From: Lunularia cruciata
Taxonomy: Eukaryota; Streptophyta; Marchantiopsida; Lunulariales; Lunulariaceae
Assembly: GCA_948567375.1 (NCBI GenBank)
Contig: OX419762.1
Coordinates: 33,310,608-33,374,607, forward strand
Length of the DNA: 64,000 bases
Direction: 5' to 3'
Part shown: positions 21,464 through 33,654 of the stretch, one piece after another
Layout: every line of letters starts with the position of its first letter
Position numbering within the stretch: position 1 is the stretch's first letter
Translations under genes and position numbers: made by a program
Notes under the pieces: model-generated
What the model saw: only the letters and a program-made list of their open reading frames with translations
What the model was told of the DNA's origin: nothing
Database searches by the model: none

Positions 21464-24400
21464 TTTACACCCAGACTAAGTTTTCACTTTCTCCTCAAAG
21501 TGAAGGTCTCTCTACCTTCTATGGTACATCTTCAACTTATCATAGTTAATCCTATCAAAGTGTCTTCCTCCCAACTCCTTGAGATCATAGGTGTAATTGC
21601 CTCACACCTTCTCCACTCTGAAAGGTCCAAAGTATTTAGGCAAAAACTTTTTTTGCACTCTCTTGAATCAAATAGAATCAAACAACATTGCCCAATCACC
21701 TTCTTTGAAAGGCTCCACCTTGTTCTTGCCTTGCCTCTTGTCATAGCTCTCCTTTTGTTTCCTTTGGACTTCCTCCACTTGAACCATAGCAACTGCTCTT
21801 GCCTCTTCCAACTCCATGAGTTGTTCCTTCCTTGAGTTTGCTGCATCACCTCCTTGTGCTTTCTTCAATCTCCTATGAATGCTTTGTAAGGAAGGAAGAT
21901 CAAAGTGAATAGGTAAGGTAGACTCAATACCATATACCAATTGAAATGGCTACAAGGGCCTTCCTCTCCCTAGCATGCATCCCTTTAGGATAGTTACCTC
22001 TTGTCACAAAATCCACAATCTCCTTGTACTCCATTGGAACCTCTTGAGTGACAAAGATTGTCATGAGATCCTCATTTGGGAAGGAATCATCCACTGGTTC
22101 ATCTCCATCATGATCATAGGCCCTAGATAACAAATCAGCATTTGCATGTTTCTTTCCTAGCCTATCCTCAATGGTGTAGTCATACTCAGACAAGAGTATC
22201 ATTCACCTTGCTAGTCTCTTTTCAATATTAGGCTTGTTGAAGATGTATTTCAAAGCCTTGTGATCCATGAAAATAGTGGCTTTCCCTCCAATCAAGTAGT
22301 GTCTAAACTTCTTGAGACCAAAGATCACTACCAACCCTTCTCTCTCCGTGCCAGAGTAGTTTCTGTTGAAACTATCTACCTACTAGCATAAGCTATTGGA
22401 TGATCATGCCTATCTTGGTCTAATTGACTAAGAGTGCATCCTATAGCTACATTAGAATCATTAATGTAGAGGATGAAAGGCTTACTCCAATTAGGTTTAG
22501 CAAGAATTGGAGCTAAAAAAGGGATTGCTTGAGCTCCTCAAAAGCTTTGAGAGCCTCCTTGTCCTCCAAAATCACCATGTAATCTACACCCTTCTTCATG
22601 TAGATGGTCAATGCACAAGCCTTGTTGGAAAATGAGAAGATGAACCTCCTATAGTACCCGACTATCCCAAAGAATTGGCATAAATTTTTCAAGCTTGAAG
22701 GGAATAGAAAGTCTGAGATTTTCCTCACCTTCTCAAGATCAACTGCTAATCCATCCTTGGAGATGATGTGCCCCAAAAGTAGACCTTCTTCACATCCAAA
22801 AATTCACTTCTCTGGGTTGAGTGATGCATTTGCCTCATCCAAGCATTGCAAGACCTTTATTAGGTGCTCAAAGTGCTCCTCCTTGCTCCCATAGACAAAA
22901 AAGTCATCAATGAAGTCTCTCACAAATTTCCCAATGAAAGGTTCAAATACCTTGTTCATGAACTGTTGGAATGTGGCTGGAGCATTGCAAAGCCTAAAAG
23001 GCATGATCTTGAAAGAGTAAGTTCCCCAAGGTGTGGTGAACATGGTGAGTTGTTGATGTTCTGGTGCAATCTTGATTTGGTTATATCCACTATAACCATC
23101 TCCAAAATTTTACATCTCATGACCTGCAACCTCCTCCAAGATCTCATCAATGAATGGCAATGGGTAGTAGTTCTTCTTGGTAACAACATTGAGCTTCTTG
23201 TTATCTACACATACTTGAAGCTTGCCATTCTTTTTCTTCACAATGACAATTGGAGACACCCATTTTGAATTCTCTACCTCAAAGATAAATCTAGCCTACT
23301 TGAGCTTATCAATCTCCTCCTTCACAACCAAAGATATTGGTGGGCTAATGCGACATTGGTTTTGGCAGATTGGTCTTGCATGTGACTCCACCTCTATCTT
23401 GGGCTCCTCCTAGGTGACTTTCTTCAAATCCTTGTAACTAAAAGAAAACACATGGATGAACTTGTGGAAAATCTCCTCCAATCTCACCTTCTCCTCCTTG
23501 GTAACATTTGGACCATACTTGAGGGTAGATAACCTTCTCTCTACCTCCTCAAGTGTCAATGGTGATTTATTTGGGTCCTTCAAAATCTATGGCTTAGGTG
23601 CAAAATCCATAGCACACAAAGGATACACATGTGAATCAGATTCAAATTCATCCTCCTCCGTGGAAGTCTCCTCTTCCATGCTTGTGTCCACATCTGAAGC
23701 TCCTTCTTCAGAATTTGATTCCCAATAATCAGAAGATGGTGTATCTAAATGTGGAATGTTGGTGGTGTTAGTCACAAGAACTGTGACTCTATGATTTGAT
23801 GGCCCAATCCTCAAGTACCCTTTGTGCTATCTATCAATTTTGCGTGCTACTCTCAACTATGGCCTTCCAAGAAGTAAGTCAAACTTGAATCCTTCAAGAC
23901 TTGGAAAGTCATGAGATTTTGAACTCCTATAACTAAAACTACCACTCTATCCATCACCCCTACTGGTCAAACTTGTTGCTTGTTTGCCATGCTCACCACA
24001 AATGTTGGAAGTCTTGAGGGTATCATACCCAGATTCTTCATCAACCTTTCTAACATGGCATTCACTACTGATCCTCCATCAACCAATGCATCCTTGACGT
24101 TGTAACCATTCACTCTCAGATCAATCTTGGAGGTATATTCACAAGCCTTCCATGGTGTTGGCTTGGCGTCCGACACCCCCATTGATATGGAGCTTTTGCC
24201 TTCTTTTTCCTCTTGCTTCTTGTAGAACTCAAACCACCTCTAAGCTCTTTTCTCAAGATAGGATTCAAAGTAATCAATTGGCCCACTATGATGTTAGCCT
24301 TGTGGCTACCAACATCCTCCAACACATTGTAGTTCCACTGTTGCTTTGAAATCAAGAGATCCTCCATCCCCAACTTCTTCCTTGGAGTCTTTGTTGTTGA
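21464..24400 (-). pseudogene. C2 pol: protease, RT, RNase H, integrase remnant
   Basis: Protease has ALVDGGSVVNAM (~24,090-24,060), the Asp-Gly-Gly-Ser box common in Athila/Tat lineages. RT runs ~23,340-22,510 with FTTPWGTYSFKIMPFRLCNA and the catalytic FIDD (22,903-22,914). RNase H/connection includes GHIISKDGLAVD and EYDYTIEDRLGKKHANADLL (22,190-22,130). At about 21,950 the frame jumps from the pre-integrase segment (MHARERKAL) directly to the integrase C-terminal part (YGIESTLPIHFDLP), so the catalytic core present in C4 is deleted here. Confidence 0.85.
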
Positions 24401-25588
24401 TGGTGTGGATGTGTGAGTGCTCCTAGTAGAGATAGGAGTATCCTTGCTTGGATTAAATCAGTGAGAAGAGTGAACATCCCTTGCAAAACCAACTCTTGTG
24501 CCAAAAGCTCCAAATTAAGACCCTTGGAGTTTGAGCACTCTCCCTTCTCATACTTGCTCTCTATGGAGAGCAAGTAAGGGGATAGCATCTATGGATGCTA
24601 TCCCCTTACCTTTTTTTGGATTAGGAGCCACTTGGGTTTCACTACCTCCCTCTTTCCCTCTATTGGCTCTCTCATAACCCTTTCCTCCATGGTAAGTGGA
24701 ATTTGGGCAATTCCTTTGGATATGGCCTCTTCCTCCACAACCAAAACAATTTCTTTCATTGAAATGGTTGGCTGGTTGGCCTCCTCTATATGGATAGTTT
24801 CCATAACTCCTAGGCCCTCTCTCTACATTCTAATCCACCTCTCTCTTCTCCCATAGTTGCACCACATTGATCTTGAGATGGTAGTTGTTATGTGATGGTT
24901 TGAAGTGGAACCTTTGGTGGAGGTGCAAGAATTGGAGCAACTTCTACTTGTGGTGCAACCCTTGCCACCAAAGTATCAGAAGTTCCACCATACTTGTAAT
25001 CTTGAGGAGGATGCACAGCCTCCATCACCACCAAATCACTCTCATCCCCTTCCAAACTCTCCTCCATACAAATTGCGATCATGATAGCTTCAACCTTGGA
25101 AGAAGGTTTCTCACATTTCACCTTGCTTCTTATTTGTGGTCTCAACCCTCTCACAAAATTCTTGGTGATAATGGCCCCTATGCCAATCATAATAGTCGCT
25201 ACATCATCCCCACCCTTCCTCAATACTATGCAAAATCTGGACTCTAACTTTTCCACTCTTTCCACATAGACTTTCACTTTCTCTCCATCTCCTTGTTTGA
25301 GAAAGGTAACCTTACTCATCAATCTCTCATAACTCTCATCTAAGAGAAATTTCTCAATGAGTGTTGAAGTCAAACTCTCCCAAGACTCTTCTTCCCCATC
25401 TCTTCTCTCTCTCTTTTGGTATTCTGACTCATACCATGTAAATGCTGCATCCTCAAAGAAATCTGGTAATAATGAGGCCCACTCATTCTTCCCCCTCTCA
25501 TTGTTTCCTATGCAAGCTCTCTTGAAGTCCCTCACAAAAGACTCTACATCTTCTCCATCTTGCCGAAGAAAACTGGAAGTTTCCCCAT
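24401..25588 (-). pseudogene. C2 gag
   Basis: Starts with ATG at 25,588 (MGKLPVFFGK). It shifts frame after ten codons because one G present in C3 is missing. The capsid-like part continues in one open stretch of 215 codons (24,888-25,535; FKRACIGNNERGKNEWASLL...). The CCHC knuckle CFGCGGRGHIQRNC (24,711-24,752) is intact. The remainder is Gly/Asn-rich. Confidence 0.85.
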
Positions 25589-25689
25589 CTTAACCCCTCA
25601 CTATCTTTCTTTTTTTTCAATTTTTTTTCAATTTTCTTTCTCTCACTCTATAACTAATAGAGTATATACATGACTAACATCATTTGAGA

Positions 25690-26228
25690 GTAATCTACCC
25701 TAGGGAACACAAAAGTTTCAGGTTGCTCCAAGATTTCTATAGCAACATCAAATCCTAGAGTGCATATTAATTGAACTTTCATGGATAGTTTATCCATAAG
25801 TTGAAAGATTATCTCCATCACTTATATTGAGAACTAGCTGATGAAGGTGGTAGTATTTGTGTACCTGTACTAAGACTCTCTCCAAGATCTTTCACCAAAG
25901 TCTCCAAAAGTGCTTTTTCTCCACTACACTCATGTCTTTTTGGAAGTCCTTCCACTCCACAAACCTCACACAACTCCTTTGTCTTAGATCTTCTCCCTTC
26001 CAATCTTAGTGAAGAAAGTCCAACATGCAAACCCAAGTCAAGTAAGCCTCTCCTTCCCCTTTATCTCTTGCTCTCAAAGGTCAGTGGATATGAACTTGCT
26101 TTATGTCCTTGCTCTTCACAAAGAAAGCACTTAGACTCACTCTTTCCTCCAAGTGGCATAGGTTTTTGGATCCTCTCAACACTCTCTTCAAATTCTATTG
26201 TAAACTTTCTTTTCCTCAAATCCACCCC
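25690..26228 (-). pseudogene. Extra zinc-motif ORF upstream of C2 gag
   Basis: Same strand as gag and located before it, this contains VDLRKRKFTIEFEESVERIQ, then CFLCEEQGHKASSY (a CCHC knuckle with last Cys to Tyr), then GLHVGLSSLRLEGRRSKTKE and CEVCGVEGLPKRHEC. A homologous ORF lies upstream of gag in C3 (45,690-46,158), where the knuckle is intact, so this is a family feature. It is truncated at 26,228 by a junction with C4. Function unknown; a second nucleocapsid-like or captured host protein is possible. Confidence 0.65.
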
Positions 26229-26504
26229 TAGGTGATTTTGGAGGACAAGAAGGCTCTCAAAGCTTTTGAGGAGCTCAAGCAATCCCTTGTTGTAGCTCCA
26301 ATTCTTGCTAAACCTGATTGGAGTAAACCTTTTGTTGTCTACACTGATGCTTCTAATGTAGCTATAGGATGCACTCTTAGTCAATTAGACCAAGATGGGC
26401 ATGATCATCCAATAGCTTATGCTAGTAGGCAGATGGTTTCAGCAGAGAAGAACTACTTTGTCACGAAGAGAGAAGGGTTGGCAGTGATCTTTGGTCTCTC
26501 TTAG

Positions 26505-26543
26505 TCATGAGCTCCTCATCCTTCCAGGATGAGGAGCTCATGA
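26505..26543. repeat. Perfect 17 bp palindrome at a C4 deletion junction
   Basis: Arms 26,505-26,521 and 26,527-26,543 (core GAGCTCCTCATCC) are exact inverted copies around the 5 bp loop ttcca. C2 shows about 330 bp of RNase H sequence at this point that is missing here, with only one arm present, so the palindrome formed with the deletion. Confidence 0.88.
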
Positions 26544-27871
26544 CAATCTCAATCACTCAAGAGGTTCCAATGGAGTACAAGGAGATTGTGGATTTTGTGA
26601 CAAGAGGTAACTATCCAGAAGGGATGCATGCTAGGGAGAGGAAGGCCCTTGCAGCAAGATCTAGACCTTACACAATGGTGAAGGATATTCTTTTTCACCA
26701 AGGAGCAAATGGTCTACTTCAAAGAGTAGTGGGTAAGGAAGAGTCTATCTTACTTATAAAAGAGTTTCATGAAGGTTTAGTGTGTGGATGACACTTTGCA
26801 GGAAAGGTGACTGCTTTCAAGATTCTAGATGTAGGTTACCATTGGAGAGGGATTTTCAAGGATTGTCTTGATTATTGGAAAACTTGTCATGTTTATCAAG
26901 CTTTTGCTAGAAAGTCTACATCCACTCCACCTCTTAGATCAATTCCATTGCTAGGACCTTTTGAGAAGTGGGGAATTGATTTTGTAGGTCCTCTCAATAG
27001 AACTCCAAGAACAATCTGTATATTGTGGTAGTTACTGATTATCTTACCAAGTGGGTTGAGGCTAGACCATTGAGGGACAAGAATGAAGATGCAGTTGGTA
27101 GATTTCTTTATGAACACATTATCACTAGATTTGGATGCCCTTTGGAGTTGGTTTCTGATAGAGGAGGAGAGTTTACAAGAAGCATCATTACAACCATGCT
27201 ACGACATTTCTCTATCACACATAGAGTAAAAACATCCTATCCAAATTCCAATGGCTTGGTAGAGAGAACCAATCAGACCTTGTGCATGATGTTGGCCAAA
27301 GATGCAGAAATGGAGGGGGCTAAACATCATTGGGACAAGAGGATTCATGCAGTTTCGTGGGAGTAGAGGAAAACCATGAAGACTTCCACCGGATATTCTC
27401 CATTTCAATTGGTTTATGGTATTGAGTCTACCCTACCTATTCACTTTGATCTTCCTACCTTCCAAAGCATTCATAGGAAATTGAAGAAAGCACAAGGAGA
27501 TGATTCAAAGAAGTCAAGGAAGGAACAACTCGTGGAGTTGGAAGAGGCAAGAGCAGTTGCTATGGTTTGAGTGGAGCAAGCCCAAAGGAAACAAAAGGAG
27601 AGCTATGACAAGAGGCAAGGCAAGAAGAAGGTGGAGCCTTTCAAAGAAGGTGATTGGGTAATGTTGTTTGATTCTATTTGATTCAAGAGAGTGCAAAAGA
27701 AGTTTTTGCCTAAGTACTTTGGACCTTTCATAGTGGAGAAGGTGCGTAGCAATTACACCATGATCTCAAGGAGTTGGGAGGAAGACACTTTGATAGGATT
27801 AACCATGATAAGTTGAAGATGTATCATAGAAGGTAGAGAGACCTTCACTTTGAGGACAAAGTAAAAACTTA

Positions 27872-27884
27872 ATCCGGGGGTAAA
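27872..27884 (+). promoter_or_regulatory. Polypurine tract of C4
   Basis: atccgggggtaaa lies directly before the LTR start TGTAACACCC, the position of the plus-strand primer in LTR retrotransposons. Confidence 0.7.
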
Positions 27885-28574
27885 TGTAACACCCATTTGT
27901 GCATGTGTGTGGTATTGTGATATTTAGCTTGGTATAACAAGTAATTGAGAGATATTATTTATATAGAGATAAAGGATGGTTCTACATTAGTGATGATTAG
28001 CTAAAGTTAGTCATAGCTAAGATAGAGGAGACCTTACTCTATAGGAAGTTGAAAAGATGAGCACTACTATTTTGGATTCTAGTGTGTTGACTTGGTATTA
28101 TTCTTAGGTGTTTGGCTTTGAAGAAAGAGTTGAGAACTCTTGGGCCCGCAAGCCTTTTTTTTGGATTCTTCTATAGTCCAAGGATTGCCCATGTGAAGGA
28201 ATCCTTGACTTAGTGGTTGGCTCAAGATAAGATCACATGCTTAGGAGAATATGCCCATGTGAATCAATATTCCTTTCTACTTTTTGACTTTACTTGACTT
28301 TTAGCCTAGTAACTTGAGTTACTCTAATAATTAGTAACTTTGGTACGTAACAATTTCACAAGTATATAAACAAGGGGTGAGGAAGTACTCATCATCCTTT
28401 CATTTGCAACCATCTTTCTCTCATTGAGTTCTCTAGTGAGCAATGTCTTGAGTCTTGGAGTGTTAGCCTTGGAGGAGTATGATGGAGTTGGGGTTCCTTG
28501 CCTTCTTAGTCCATGGTGTGCTACCATAATAGCCATCAAAGGTTCATCTTGAGTGAGAGACAGGCCGGCTCACA
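27885..28574 (+). repeat. 3' LTR of element C4
   Basis: 690 bp, TGTAACACCC to GGCTCACA. The right border is followed immediately by D2 sequence (gtcctagatgtactt). It lies inverted relative to the LTR at 20,773, so the two LTRs bound the composite with their 3' ends outward. Confidence 0.9.
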
Positions 28575-29425
28575 GTCCTAGATGTACTTGACCTATACTT
28601 AGTTCATCATTTATATGGTTTAGATTGCAGACAAGTGACTAACAATAGGGCTCCATAGCACTTGGCCTCTTGATCTTTGCCCATCATAGGGTATACCATA
28701 TACCTGGAGTATTTGGCTATTTGGAGTTAGAGGGATCTAACTGCCAGCTAGGGGAGCACTTTAGAGTTTATGTATTACTTATGTATGAGTTGTGCTTCTA
28801 TAGTGTATGATGTTGATAGTGATGTATGTTGTGTAGCGATGTATATACGCACGATAGTTGTCACACCATTGTAGTGTTGCATCTAGATTGCTTGGACATT
28901 AGAGTTCTATTGATAGTAATTAGAGGCATTTTGGTAGTTACTCATAGACTACTTTGCGATAGTCAGATTTTGTGTTTAGGGTACTAGATTCATGGCGAGG
29001 CCCACTGTCAATTGCATCATCCACACCGTCAGGTGTGCCATCAGTGGGACCGTTGAGATGAGAGCTAGGTCAGCTAGAGTACACGTTGGAAGTGCAGCTT
29101 TAGAGAGCTCAGTTTTCTGATGTTGAGCCTTTGAATTCCTGGCTAGAGTGGACAAAAAGCCAGCAAATATCACCTGGATTGTCTTAGTTAGAGTGGATGT
29201 GGCTTGACTATAATCAATCCCCTATTATTGTCAAGTTGTTGAGGATTAGATCAAGTATTGATCTAAGTTTAGTTGATTCGAGATGTAAACAATTTGATTA
29301 TTGTGGCACTTTAGAGTTTATGTATGACTTATGTATGAGTTGTGCTTCTATAGTGTATGATGTTGACTTTGATCTATGTTGTTGACTTTGATGTATGTTG
29401 TGTAGCAATGTATATATGCACGACA
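28575..29425 (+). mobile_element. Element D2: 3' end (PHD tail, polypurine tract, B-A-B blocks)
   Basis: Begins at the last PHD residues (counterpart of 6,245 in D1). A 3' untranslated stretch with a purine run (ctaggggag, ~28,748-28,756) follows, then B ~28,755-28,858, A 28,859-29,301 (TGTCACACC...GATTAT) and B 29,302-29,425 ending CGACA. A 19 bp tandem (gttgactttgatctatgtt) sits in the last B. The next base belongs to E1 internal sequence, so this is the true end of D2. Confidence 0.8.
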
Positions 29426-32400
29426 TCATTGCTATGTAACAACAAATTAAGTATCTTACTCAATTGTTGTATAAACGAGACCATCAATGACATGAGTGCA
29501 TAGAGAGAGCACCATTTCAAGAAGGAGAAGAGAAAATTTGATTTCCAAAACCCAAGATATTTGATGGCAAGAATCTCCAAGGCACAATGGAGAATTTTGT
29601 ATTTGATTATGAATGTTATTTTGAGGTTACAAATCTTCAAGATGAACAAAAATTAGATTCTCTTAAGCTTCAAGCCAATTGGACGGAGTGGTGAAACTAT
29701 GATGGCAATTTTGAGTGGAGCAAGCTGAAAGGCAGTTTGTTGCACCAATCTTGACATGGGAAGAATTTAAAGGTGCAATTATTAGCAATTCCAAGTGATA
29801 AATGCCACACAAGCTACATGAGATAAGTTGGCAAAGTTGAAGCAAATTGGTTCAATAAGAAGCTACATCATGTAATTCTAGAACACCATTATGCAAATTC
29901 TAGATATATTGGATGGTGAAGCTCTAGACTAATTTATGAGGGGCTTGAAGACACAAACCAAATTAGAAGTGACTATGCAAGAGCCAATACACATAAAAGA
30001 AACCATGTTGTTGGTTGAGTGCTTTAATTCCTTGGTTGCGACAACTTGGTCTTGATCTTGACCGTCACAAAACCTACCAACACATTACACACCAATGGAA
30101 GAGTCGGCACCAATGGAGATTGATGTCATTCAATGGAGACCACTTGGCATAAAAAAACAAGAAAGATTGCAACAAAATAGTAATTGCTTTTATCATCACA
30201 AGATTGGACATTGCATTGCACAATCTACACTCAAGAATAGGCAATCTCAACAAATTTCCCAAATGGACTTTGTAGAGCGGAATGATCAAGGAAATGAGGA
30301 ATCCTAATAGGAGATTTTGAGCCACTTATTGGGAACTTGATTAGTTCTAATGAGATTGAAGACTCAACTTATGCAAGTTTACTTTATTTGCAATGTATGA
30401 TATTATTGTGATTGTAGGATTTTGGTCTATTTTGGAAGTTCAAAGAATTGCATGTCTATGTAAATTAGCAAAGGAATTAAGAATTCTTATGAAGCCAATG
30501 ATTGGAAGTAGATTGATGATGGCAAAGGTTAGAAAGGGTTCTACATCCCATACCTTGCATCTTGTTACCTTCAAGATTAGGACAAAATATTTGGAGTGTA
30601 TGAGGTTTATAGTGGCACCTCTGAACTATGATGTAATTTTAGTTCTATCTTAGCTTGAACATCATAAAGTTCAATTTGATTGGAACCAATAACAAATTCA
30701 AGTACAACACCAAGGTAAGAATTTATAATTAGATTGTCTGGCACTTTTGAGTAAGACACTTAAGAATAATCAATCCCAAGAAGGGAAGTTTGTTGGGAAA
30801 ATAGCCATAAGGCAAGCTCTGAAGGAAGATAAGTCCCAAGATGGGAAGTTTGTCAATGAAGCAGCCATAGAGCAAGCTTTGGAGGAAGATAAGTCTATTT
30901 TTGTGGTGTAGATCAAGTTGATTATGCATGGAACATCTAAGGAGGATCAAAAGCCTCATCAAGCAATGGTTGATCAAATAGTCCAAGAGTTTTCATATGT
31001 GGAAAATTTTAGATGCCATAACCTTTTTTTAAATGATCTGCCAAAGGGATTACCCTCCAATCTTGGTATGCCTTTCAAGATTGAGTTATTGCTAGGAAGT
31101 ACTTGAATGAGTAAACCAATCTATTACCTCTCACCAAAGGAGTTGGATGAGCTCCAAATAACACTAATAGAGTTGTTGGAGAAGGATTTCATACAACATA
31201 ATACATATCCTTGGGAAGCACCAATATTGTTTGTTACAACAAAGGATGGAGGACTTCATTTTTGTGTTGATCATCATGGCCACAATAAACAAACAATGAA
31301 GAATGCATATCTCTTGCCTCAAATTGATGACTTGCTTGATCAATTGAATGGTGCAAGATACTTCTCCAAGTTGGATCTCCAAAGCGGCTATTGGTAAATT
31401 TTCATTGACAAAGATGATGTACAAAAGACTACCTTTTGTAGAAGGTATGGGCATTTGGAGTGTAGATTTATGCCTTTTGGGCTCACTAATGCGCTAGCAA
31501 TATTCATGGATTAGATGCATTGAGAATTGGATGGGCTATTGGATTAGTACATGGTGGTGTTCTTGGATGATTATTCAATCTATAGCAAAATAGAGGTAAA
31601 ACACACAAATCATGTGTGAAAAGTCCTAAGACAACTACGTCAATGGAAGTTTTACTAGAAGAAGTCAAAGTGTAACTTTTGGTAGAAGGAAGTTACATTC
31701 TTGGGTCACAAAATCTCATTGAAGGAGATCAAGATAGAAGAGGAGGAAATCAAGACCATTATTGATTGGCCTACTCCAAAGGATGTTATAGAAGTACAAG
31801 CATTTAATGGATTGGCAAGTTTTTACCGATGGTTCATCCACTATTATGTTCATGTGGCCGTACCATTGACCAACCTCTTAGGGAAGGACTCAAGCTTTCA
31901 ATGGACTAGCAAGCACAAAGAAGTATTACAGAAGCTAAAACATATGGTGTCTTCAAGATCCATTCATCAACCATATGATCCTCCACTACCTTGTGTGGTT
32001 TGATTTTGATGCTTCTAACTTTACGATTGGAGTTGTGTTGTAGCAAGAATTCCCAAATGGGTTACATCCTATTACTTTTGTATCTCATTAACAAAATATA
32101 GCAAAAAGGAACTACTCTGCCAAGATCAAGAACAACTAGCAATGATATATGCCACCAAGGTATAGAGGCATTATCTCTTGGGGAAACATATGATCATGCA
32201 AACTGACCACAAGCTCTTGTTGCAAACATTACATTTGGAATGTATGAAGAGTCAGCATCATTGATGGGAGGAGCAACTACAATTGTTTGATATCAAACTT
32301 GAGTACAAACCCAATCCATTCTATGTCATCCCCGATGATCTTAGTTGATATGTCCCAAGCAACAATACCATAAAGAATTGATGTTAGTAGAAACAAAAGT
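29426..32400 (+). pseudogene. Element E1: internal region, Ty3/gypsy
   Basis: Collinear with E2 from its gag start onward but without LTRs; the left part was displaced by D2 and the right part is lost. The gag knuckle at 30,185-30,226 reads CFYHHKIGHCIAQS (two of four ligands lost). Protease region ~30,395-30,720. RT ~31,107-31,640 with KPIYYLSPKELDELQ, LPQIDDLLDQLNGARYFSKL and catalytic FLDD at 31,560-31,571. RNase H ~31,690-32,390 with DWPTPKDVIEVQAFNGLASF. Frames are broken throughout. Confidence 0.82.
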
Positions 32401-32913
32401 AACATTACTCTTAGTAGAAACTAAAGCAGCTTGGGTGCTAGAATTGACTCTCCTAGAAGCCAAAAATTGTCCAATCTTAGACATGTGCTATTAGGTGTTG
32501 TTTGTCATCATATAAAATAATTCTAGTGTCTTTTAAAGCAAAGGTTTCTTATGAGATACTCAACTATAATGTAAATATAGATTCTTTTGAGTAATAAAAT
32601 ATAAAGAAAAATTGTTAGAGTATATTGATCCCCTAAAGATGATAGCTTGAGTGACCAAGGATTTTGAGTGTAGATCCATCAAATAAATAGACTTGTCTCG
32701 GGTAGTAATATTGTTCATAAATCAAGAAGAAAATTCTTTGATGTGTCATATTTTGAGAAGTTGTTGTATCAACATACTTTTGATTGCCTTTGGTAAGTGC
32801 TGAGTAACATCCCATTATATAATGGAAGATGTGTACTAGTACTATTTGATTGATAATGATTAGATATATACTTTGAATCCTTTATCTTTTCATCAACAAT
32901 ACTTTTTCTATAG
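32401..32913. other. Unassigned AT-rich interval
   Basis: No domain, RNA gene or repeat of the other families recognised. It ends in tatag, the left target-site copy of E2. The flank continues at 38,522. Confidence 0.5.
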
Positions 32914-33401
32914 TGTAACAATATGGAGTTTACATATGAGTTAGTCAAGACTAACAAAGTATCAAATAGGCCAAATTAGCCAAGAATTATAAGAATATTC
33001 TAACAATATCTAGGAAGCTACCTGTTACCTTCCAATTATTGGGTAATGTGCATGACAAGTGATAATTTTTAAAAGGAAGCTTTTTGGGAAGCTTCCAAGC
33101 TAGCTTAGCTTACACACAAAGTAGATGGTTCTAGAAGAAAGCTTCTTGGAGAGCTTCCCAACTAGCTTAGCTTGCATGCCAAGTAAGTAGCTTTTAAAAG
33201 GAAGCTTCTCAAGAAGCTTCTTGGTTGGCTTACACTCAAAGAAGATAGCGTTTAGGAAGCTTCTCAAGAGCATATGAATGTTCCCTATAAATACTATAGC
33301 CCAAGCTCATGCTAGACATTTGGAGTTTCTCTATTTCAAGCGTCCCAATGTGATCTTTTACTCCAATCTTCCATTCTCCTATTTCTTTCTTCTGTCTTTT
33401 A
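32914..33401 (+). repeat. E2 5' LTR with U3 tandem repeats and TATA box
   Basis: About 488 bp. From 33,060 to 33,270 there are three to four ~60 bp units, each with aaggaagctt or gaagcttctt inverted motifs and a (tag)cttagcttgca/aca core. They stop just before TATAAATA (33,286-33,293). Units upstream of a TATA box are typical of LTR enhancers. The terminal CA is degraded; a candidate primer site follows at 33,402. Confidence 0.85.
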
Positions 33402-33654
33402 TGGAATGGGATGGATGGAATTTATGGACCACCAAATCCATTTCTGCCAAAACATTTGGATTTGTATCCATGGATTACCCAAACATCATTTCATGTAGTG
33501 CATCATCTCCCACTTTGGGCAAAATCTTTTGAATGCGATCACCTTGTTTGATGAATCCTTGATACTTTCAATTGTAATTTATGGAAAATGATAGACATGT
33601 TGCATCTTTGTGTTAACTTAGATACATTATAGGTATTTTGATAGAGTAGTAGCT

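Larger units (their letters stand above)
26229..27884 (+). pseudogene. C4 pol: RNase H and integrase
   Basis: Begins abruptly inside the RT/RNase H connection (VILEDKKALKAFEELKQSL) at the fusion point with C2. RNase H has FVVYTDASNVAIGCTL and HPIAYASRQMVSAEKNYF. A deletion marked by a palindrome (26,505-26,543) follows. Integrase has a damaged HHCC region, then WGIDFVGPLNRTP and a DDE triad with all three residues: Asp in VTDYL (27,037), Asp in VSDRGG (27,157), Glu in NGLVERTNQ (27,262). The C-terminal part (YGIESTLPIHFDLP) runs to about 27,700. It is the best-preserved integrase core in the window. Confidence 0.87.
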
